DNA of 32,291 nucleotides from an uncultured Clostridia bacterium (GTDB taxonomy: Bacteria > Bacillota > Clostridia > Christensenellales > Aristaeellaceae): assembly GCA_937886445.1 (NCBI GenBank), contig CALGBY010000090.1:1-32291 (forward strand). Reading direction: 5' to 3'. Below, one piece after another: positions 27,556 through 32,291 of this stretch; the stretch's first letter is position 1; every line of letters begins with the position of its first letter. The position numbers and the translations under genes are program-made. A model generated the notes under the pieces. It was not told where the DNA came from. It saw only the letters and a list, made by a program, of their open reading frames with translations, and did not search any database.

Positions 27556-28710
27556 ATGCTGGTGCTGTGCCTTGTCTGCTGCGTTCCTGTGCTTGCCGAG
27601 GGCTTGCTGCCCTCCATTGACGGCATGTTTGACAGCATTGTGGAAATGCCGAATATGTCCAGAGCGATCCTGAAAGCGCCGGACAGCGATCAGATGCTGC
27701 CGGACGGAAGCCGCCGCGTCACCTTTTCCGGCGTCACGAATGAGGATTATGATCGCTTCAGCGTATATCTGACCGAATTCGGCTGTGAGCTGAGCGAATA
27801 TTTCATGGAGGACGGCTTTCTGGTCGTCCGGCTGACGAAGCAGGGAAAGCCGTTCACCTTCGCCTATGATGGCGCGGCGGGAACAGCGGTGCTTACCTAT
27901 CATGAGGGCACCCGCTGCGAGGAATTTGATCTGCAGTCCGAGCAGATCTATCAGGACGCGCTTTCCCTGATCGGCGCGGGGGACGATGAGGGGGCCGCGG
28001 CGCTGCTTTCCGGCCTTCCCGGCTACCGGGATTCGGACGAGCTGCTGAGAGAATGCGGGGAAAGGACAGCGGGAAGGGCGGAGCTGTACCGCCGCTTCAC
28101 ACCGGGAAGCACCGTTTTCTTCGGCAATTATCCCCAGAGAAATCTGGTGGATTACGAGCCGGTGGAGTGGATCGTGCTGGAGCTGGACCGGGATAACGGC
28201 CGGGCGCTGCTGATCAGCCGGTATGTGCTGGATTGCGTGCCGTATAATCAGGAGCCCGGCGTGGTCAACTGGGAAAGCTGCACGCTTCGCGGCTGGCTGA
28301 ATCACAATTTTCTGAACAGGGCGTTCAGCACGGCGGAGCAGCGCGCGATCCTGCTGACAGATGTGGATAACGGCCCTTCGCAGGGGCGCTATGAAACAGA
28401 TGCCGGAGAGGATACGCAGGACCGGGTGTTTTTGCTGAGCTACACGGAGGCATGGCGCTATTTCCCGACGGACTATGAGCGCATGGTGCTGCCCACAGCC
28501 TGCGCGATGGTGCATGATGTGTGGACGAGCAAGGTGTTTGTTTTGAATAACCGCCCCACCTGCAACTGGTGGCTTCGCTCTCCCGGAAAAACGAAAACGA
28601 TCGCGTGTCTGGTGGGCGAGGGCGGCAGGCAGGATAACGGCAATGTATACTATCCCAATGCCGGGGTGCGCCCAGTGATCTGGGTGGATCTGGAAGCCGG
28701 CATGTTCTGA
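27556..28710 (+). CDS. Secreted DUF6273 protein, start apparently frameshifted
   Basis: A 384-residue reading frame from the ATG at 27556. Residues about 185-383 carry a DUF6273 domain: TVFFGNYPQ, PVEWIVLE, LDCVPYN, TLRGWLN and the end motif CNWWLRSPG...GVRPVIWVDL. The natural start is probably the ATG at 27536, which has AAAGGAAGAG upstream, but it reads ATG AAA AGC TGA and stops. One extra A in the AAAA run would give MKKLISVMLVLCLVCC and then PVLAEG, a normal signal peptide. This is either a sequence error, a real inactivating deletion, or slippage during expression. Function is unknown; DUF6273 proteins are often extracellular. Confidence 0.82.
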   Translation: MLVLCLVCCVPVLAEGLLPSIDGMFDSIVEMPNMSRAILKAPDSDQMLPDGSRRVTFSGVTNEDYDRFSVYLTEFGCELSEYFMEDGFLVVRLTKQGKPFTFAYDGAAGTAVLTYHEGTRCEEFDLQSEQIYQDALSLIGAGDDEGAAALLSGLPGYRDSDELLRECGERTAGRAELYRRFTPGSTVFFGNYPQRNLVDYEPVEWIVLELDRDNGRALLISRYVLDCVPYNQEPGVVNWESCTLRGWLNHNFLNRAFSTAEQRAILLTDVDNGPSQGRYETDAGEDTQDRVFLLSYTEAWRYFPTDYERMVLPTACAMVHDVWTSKVFVLNNRPTCNWWLRSPGKTKTIACLVGEGGRQDNGNVYYPNAGVRPVIWVDLEAGMF

Positions 28711-28747
28711 GACATGCCGGAGCAAACGCTGAAAGGAGAAATGCACT

Positions 28748-29698
28748 GTGAAACTGAGCAACAATGAACTTAAAAAGATCTGGTTCGGGGCCTACAGGTT
28801 TTCCGAAACGGAGGATGGCTGGCTTCAGGCCTTCCAGTACACCGCGGAGCAGATGGCTTACTTTGAAAGGGTATCGGATTTCTGGTTCGTAAGGTGCGAC
28901 GCGTCCACCTGCAAAACGCTGGAGTTCACCACGGAAGCGGAAGAGATCTCTGTGGAATACAAGATCATCTGGGTGGGATCGGAGGATTCCTTTGAGGTGG
29001 CTGTGGACGGACAGATCCGGGAGATCTGGTATGTGCGCGATATGGAGCGGGAGGGCGTACTGCGCTTTTTGCTGCCCGCGGGCAGAAAGAGGGTAACGGT
29101 CTATCTCCCCTCGGATGCTACGGCTTTGCTGCGCGGCTTTGAGGCGGACCGGCCTGTCACGCCGGCGGTGAAGGGGCCGAAGGTGCTCTGGCTGGGCGAT
29201 TCCATCACCCAGGGCTACGGCCCGCTCCGTTCCGCCTGCACCTATGTGAGCGTGGCGAACCGCATCCTTGATTACGATATCATCAATCAGGGGATCGGCG
29301 GATATGTATATGATAAAAACATCCTGACGGAGATGGAGGGCTATAAGCCAGATAAGATCATCGTCGCGCTCGGAACGAACCAGTTCGGCTGTGAAACGAT
29401 GAAGGACATCGAGGAATACTATGCAAGGCTGACGGAGGTCTATGGCGATGATATGCCGGTGCTGTGCGTCACGCCGCTCTGGCGCGGCGATGTGCCGGGC
29501 GGGCAGGAAACGCTGGAGCGGTTCTGCGAAAATGTGAAGAGGATCGCCGGAGGCTACAGGAATGTTCAGATCGTTGACGGTTTCCGCCTTGTGCCGCATC
29601 TGCCGGAATATTTTCTGGATAAGCTTCATCCGAACTGCTTCGGCGCTGAGGTGTACGGCAGAAATCTGGTGCGCGAGATCGAGCGCCTCGGCTTCTGA
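28748..29698 (+). CDS. SGNH/GDSL hydrolase, carbohydrate-esterase-like
   Basis: A 316-residue enzyme. A beta-rich domain of about 140 residues comes first, like the jelly-roll of CE2-type deacetylases, followed by an SGNH domain. WLGDSITQG puts the nucleophile at Ser152, NQGIGG gives the oxyanion Gly, LGTNQ gives Asn211, and DKLHPN gives the catalytic Asp291/His294 pair. No signal peptide is visible, so it probably acts inside the cell or is released otherwise. The start is GTG at 28748 with AAAGGAGA nine bases upstream. It follows the DUF6273 gene by 37 bases, likely one operon. The substrate (acetylated sugar or other ester) is not determined. Confidence 0.9.
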   Translation: MKLSNNELKKIWFGAYRFSETEDGWLQAFQYTAEQMAYFERVSDFWFVRCDASTCKTLEFTTEAEEISVEYKIIWVGSEDSFEVAVDGQIREIWYVRDMEREGVLRFLLPAGRKRVTVYLPSDATALLRGFEADRPVTPAVKGPKVLWLGDSITQGYGPLRSACTYVSVANRILDYDIINQGIGGYVYDKNILTEMEGYKPDKIIVALGTNQFGCETMKDIEEYYARLTEVYGDDMPVLCVTPLWRGDVPGGQETLERFCENVKRIAGGYRNVQIVDGFRLVPHLPEYFLDKLHPNCFGAEVYGRNLVREIERLGF

Positions 29699-29736
29699 AC
29701 CGCGCGCCGCGCACGGAAATCTTTTCACAGCAAAGG

Positions 29737-29904
29737 TTAAGGCAATACCTCACAATTCGTCAGCACGCTGAACGGTGTCTTTTTCAATATCTTCATCTTG
29801 CAGAAATTTCGATTTACATCCAGTAAACCTTCAATTTCTGCAAGCGAATCTGTTGAAAAATTCACTCGCCATCGCACTAACTCATTTGTACGGTATTACC
29901 TTAA
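29737..29904. repeat. Fold-back (MITE-like) element, copy 2, with TTAA ends
   Basis: A 168-base element that is one long imperfect palindrome. The ends are TTAAGGCAATACCTCACAA and, inverted, TTAAGGTAATACCGTACAA, with three mismatches. Near the centre CTTGCAGAAATT pairs exactly with AATTTCTGCAAG, and the middle (29811-29829) is GATTTACATCCAGTAAACC. That is the same central palindrome as in the element at 7853-8013, with one base changed. TTAA at both tips may be a target duplication. The right tip lies ten bases from the promoter of the next gene. Confidence 0.7.
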
Positions 29905-29913
29905 GAATGTTCA

Positions 29914-29942
29914 TTTACACACATATTGCCGCATGGTATAAT
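29914..29942 (+). promoter_or_regulatory. Sigma-A promoter of the PAS-like protein gene
   Basis: TTTACA (29914-29919), a 17-base spacer and TATAAT (29937-29942). The leader is about 145 bases; no riboswitch was recognised in it. The fold-back element ends ten bases upstream of the -35 box. Confidence 0.82.
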
Positions 29943-30094
29943 AGCATTAATATATCGGTCAGGCGCTCCCGATCCCGATCACATCTGAAATGCCCGCGGA
30001 GGGCTGTTTGTGACAGAGGGTGAGAGGCGGAAAGAATAAGCAGGAGCGACAAGAACATATCGATCAGGCAGAATGACCTGAGCCGGAGGGAACT

Positions 30095-31555
30095 ATGAGC
30101 GATCGTGTTGATGAAAAGACAGGGCGTAAGGACCGGCTTGATCTGAGCAGGGCGTCCGTCATCGCGCTCGGAGAAGGCTTTGATTATGTATCCGCTGTGG
30201 ATCTTGAAACGCAGGAGGAGCAGATTTTTAAGTATAACCCCGCGTTCATGAGCCTGGTGCCGGGCTGGGGCCTGCTTGAGACCTACCATGACCGCATGCG
30301 GGTCATTTGCAATCTTTTTGTTCATCCGAATGACCGTGCCGCGTTTCTGCACGATACCGATCTTGCCGTGCTGAATGAAACGCTCACGAAGGACGCGCCC
30401 CGTAAATACGTGAATTTCCGTGAGCTGATCGGTGACACGGTCGTTTACTATCAGGGGCAGTATACCCTGCTTGACATGGAAGGGGTCAGGGGCTGCACCG
30501 TCTGCTTCAGGAATGTGGATACGGAAACCAGAAAGCATATATTTCATCAAAGCATGGAAGAAGCCATTTCCGATGACTATGAGTGCCTTCTGCATGTGGA
30601 TCTTGAGAGCATGGAGGAGGATCATTACCGCATCAGCGATTTCTTCAGCAGCCGTGTGCCCGGCTTCGCGCGGGAAAAGAATTATCTTGCCCGTACCGGG
30701 CTGCTTGCCGATACGCTTGTCCACCCGGAGGATAAGGAGCGCTTCCTCGCGGGGGTGGATCCTGCCGTCGTATCTGAAAAAGTAAAGGGCTCCGTGCCCT
30801 ATTATGTGGATTTTCGTGTCTGCACAGAGGACGGGGTGCACTGGTTCCAGGCCAAATATGTGCATCACAGCACGCACGGGGATCATAACTGCGCGATCCT
30901 CGGCATCACGAACATCGATGACATGATGGCGCAGAAGGAGCGCAATGAGGAAATTCTCAGGAAGAATCTGCGCCTCATCGAGGGCGTCGCGTCCAATTTC
31001 GCTTCGGTGGTCTATGTGGATCTGGAAACCGGCTCATTTACCTATCATGTGGTGCAGAAGAACCGTCAGGAGCAGTATGACAGATACGGCCTGGACAGCC
31101 GCAGCTTTGATGAGGCGTTCCGCGCCTACGCGAAGGATGTCATTTACGAAAACGAGCAGGAAAGCATCATTGAAGCTTTCAGGCTGGATAACATGCGAGA
31201 GCGTCTGACGCGGGAGCCGCAGTTTACCGAGACCTTCCGGACTGTTGACAGCGGCCGCACCGCGCTGTGTCAGATAAAGGCGGCGCTGGCTGACTGCCCG
31301 GAGGTGACGCTGTCCATCCGGACCGATGGGACGGTCCTGACGGAGGGGAGCGCTCCTCTCAGCGGGCAGAGCGCGGCAGGTATGCTGGAGAATGCCGGAC
31401 GGATCTGGGCGGATCTGGGTGAGACTCCGGCAGAGACCGCCGTCCGGACCCTGACTGCAGCCGGGGCGGAGCAGGCCGAAGAGATGCTGGTCCCCATAAT
31501 GGCATCCCCGGGGAGCGACGGCAGTTGGGCCGTGCTGGCACAGCAGACCGGATAA
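30095..31555 (+). CDS. Three-repeat PAS-like sensor protein without output domain
   Basis: A 486-residue soluble protein with three similar units, at about 28-145, 160-277 and 300-405. Each opens with a YV-type strand and VDLET or VDLES (YVSAVDLETQ, CLLHVDLESM, VVYVDLETGS). The first two share VHPNDRAAFL / VHPEDKERFL and a closing strand before a helix. This pattern resembles PAS sensor domains of gut-Firmicute signalling proteins that usually end in GGDEF or kinase domains. No GGDEF, EAL, HD or kinase motif is present; the last 80 residues are low in motifs. GGAGGG precedes the ATG and a terminator follows. A ligand-binding or partner-binding role is inferred. Confidence 0.78.
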   Translation: MSDRVDEKTGRKDRLDLSRASVIALGEGFDYVSAVDLETQEEQIFKYNPAFMSLVPGWGLLETYHDRMRVICNLFVHPNDRAAFLHDTDLAVLNETLTKDAPRKYVNFRELIGDTVVYYQGQYTLLDMEGVRGCTVCFRNVDTETRKHIFHQSMEEAISDDYECLLHVDLESMEEDHYRISDFFSSRVPGFAREKNYLARTGLLADTLVHPEDKERFLAGVDPAVVSEKVKGSVPYYVDFRVCTEDGVHWFQAKYVHHSTHGDHNCAILGITNIDDMMAQKERNEEILRKNLRLIEGVASNFASVVYVDLETGSFTYHVVQKNRQEQYDRYGLDSRSFDEAFRAYAKDVIYENEQESIIEAFRLDNMRERLTREPQFTETFRTVDSGRTALCQIKAALADCPEVTLSIRTDGTVLTEGSAPLSGQSAAGMLENAGRIWADLGETPAETAVRTLTAAGAEQAEEMLVPIMASPGSDGSWAVLAQQTG

Positions 31556-31584
31556 AAGAATCAAAAAGTTACAGAAAATACAGG

Positions 31585-31618
31585 ACGCGCTCCGGTTTTG
31601 CGGAGTGCGTACCTTTTT
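31585..31618 (+). terminator. Rho-independent terminator after the PAS-like gene
   Basis: ACGCGCTCCG, a GTTTTG loop and CGGAGTGCGT form a ten-pair stem with one G-T pair, followed by ACCTTTTT. It lies 30 bases after the stop codon. Confidence 0.85.
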
Positions 31619-31669
31619 GGAATACAGTTCAAAAAAGAACCACTTAGTATGTGAGGAGAGATATAAGTG

Positions 31670-31822
31670 ATGATTAGAGTAAAAAACAGGGGGGATCGGG
31701 AACCAGGATTTGCAGTACAAAAGGAAAAAATAAACCATGAAGTATGCAAAATAGACAAAAATAGGACACTAAATTTTACGCTTTTATGCGGGCATGCAGG
31801 GCGGGGCTTTGAAACTTACTAA
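31670..31822 (+). CDS. Possible 50-residue small protein, doubtful
   Basis: An ATG at 31670 follows GAGGAGAG at a suitable distance and opens a 50-codon frame (MIRVKNRGDREPGF to CGHAGRGFETY). No family or membrane segment is seen, the region is AT-rich unlike its neighbours, and no promoter is clear. It could be a small protein, part of a non-coding RNA, or nothing. Confidence 0.25.
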   Translation: MIRVKNRGDREPGFAVQKEKINHEVCKIDKNRTLNFTLLCGHAGRGFETY

Positions 31823-31925
31823 AACGGACGATTTAGTCAAAAATTTAACAAAAACCTGAAGGATACTTTTCAGTTTACTTTCAAAAAATCGGGGAAAGCG
31901 AAGTGGTGGGAGACAAAAAATGAAC

Positions 31926-31954
31926 TTGCTTTTTATCGGGTTTTCAAGTATCAT
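31926..31954 (+). promoter_or_regulatory. Candidate promoter of the V-type ATPase operon
   Basis: TTGCTT (31926-31931), a 17-base spacer and TATCAT (31949-31954), about 58 bases before the ATG at 32012. The -35 matches in only three positions. The surrounding stretch 31823-31925 holds no gene. Confidence 0.45.
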
Positions 31955-32011
31955 TTTGAATGGAATCAGCAAAATTCCTATGCGGCAATCCCAACGAAAG
32001 GCGGTGAAATA

Positions 32012-32291
32012 ATGTCTCTGGAAGGAATCAAGCAGGTGACAGAAACCGAGGAAATGACCCAGCAGCGTAAGGCAGAAGCCATGGCGCAGGCCAAAAAGAC
32101 CGTATCCGACGCCCGTCAGGCAGGGGAGGAGGCGCTGGCCGCCGCCCGGGCCGAAGCCGAGGCTCAGGTCAAGGACTTTATGAAAGAAGCTGAGAAGAAG
32201 GCTTCAAAACACAGCGAAAAGGTCATTGAAGAGACCAGGCGCTCCTGTGATGCGCTTCGTCAGTCGGCGGAAGGCCGGATGGCGGACGCGG
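32012..32291 (+). CDS. V-type ATPase peripheral stalk subunit (G/H-like), cut by window end
   Basis: 93 codons of an open frame that runs off the window. The product starts MSLEGIKQVTETEEMTQQRK and continues as an unbroken Ala/Glu/Lys/Gln-rich coiled coil with many REAE-like and ARAEAEAQ-like heptads. That is how the small AhaH/NtpF-type stalk subunit begins, and in Clostridia it is usually the first gene of a V-type ATPase operon. The start has a GGCGGTG site. A different coiled-coil protein cannot be excluded without the next genes. Confidence 0.65.
   Translation, partial: MSLEGIKQVTETEEMTQQRKAEAMAQAKKTVSDARQAGEEALAAARAEAEAQVKDFMKEAEKKASKHSEKVIEETRRSCDALRQSAEGRMADA

Noticed and set aside
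29943..30094. Riboswitch in the PAS-like gene leader
   Set aside because: I saw no conserved aptamer core such as GEMM; the leader is only a 5-prime untranslated stretch as far as can be told.

Overview
The window looks like chromosome from an uncultured gut or rumen Bacillota (Clostridia-type) bacterium. The evidence is the high-GC Firmicute-style genes with strong AGGAGG ribosome sites and TTGACA/TATAAT promoters, the prmA-rsmE-mtaB-HIT gene order, DUF5711 and DUF6273 proteins, a V-type ATPase start, and rpoB/rpoC of Clostridia type. The species cannot be fixed from sequence alone. No rRNA, tRNA, CRISPR array or transposase gene was seen.

Layout. (1) 1-620, minus: a short double-glycine-leader peptide gene with a symmetric twin CX10C core, and upstream of it a decayed paralogue whose ATG has become ACG. 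(2) 725-2204, minus: a MATE efflux pump with its own promoter. (3) 2580-6837, plus: a promoter, a small membrane protein and the two halves of a heterodimeric ABC exporter. (4) 6841-7330, matched by 2229-2562 and 1-53: modular, almost wholly palindromic intergenic repeats. (5) 7452-19418, minus: a DUF5711-hemW-SH3b-prmA-rsmE run, then a RiPP (ribosomally made, modified peptide) cassette with its own promoter, then mtaB and a HIT protein. The cassette holds a HPr-kinase-like protein, a Cys-rich precursor, a radical SAM/SPASM maturase, a PqqD-like recognition protein and an ABC exporter. It sits between rsmE and mtaB, which are normally neighbours in Firmicutes. (6) 19550-27275, plus: divergent promoters, rpoB and rpoC closed by a strong terminator, without the usual rplKAJL genes in front. 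(7) 27536-29698, plus: a secreted DUF6273 protein with an apparent one-base start frameshift, and an SGNH esterase. (8) 29737-31618: a fold-back element, a promoter, a three-repeat PAS-like protein with no visible output domain, and a terminator. (9) 31619-32291: a poorly coding stretch, then the start of a V-type ATPase operon cut by the window end.

The system most worth following is the RiPP cassette at 9411-14198. The precursor (52 aa, five Cys in the last 26 residues) is probably bound by the PqqD-like protein, crosslinked by the radical SAM enzyme, possibly phosphorylated by the HPr-kinase-like protein, and exported by the ABC protein. That pathway is inferred from gene content; the families are recognised by motif. 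A second, separate peptide system lies at the left edge. Two fold-back elements (7853-8013 and 29737-29904) share the same central palindrome and look like one family of small non-autonomous elements.
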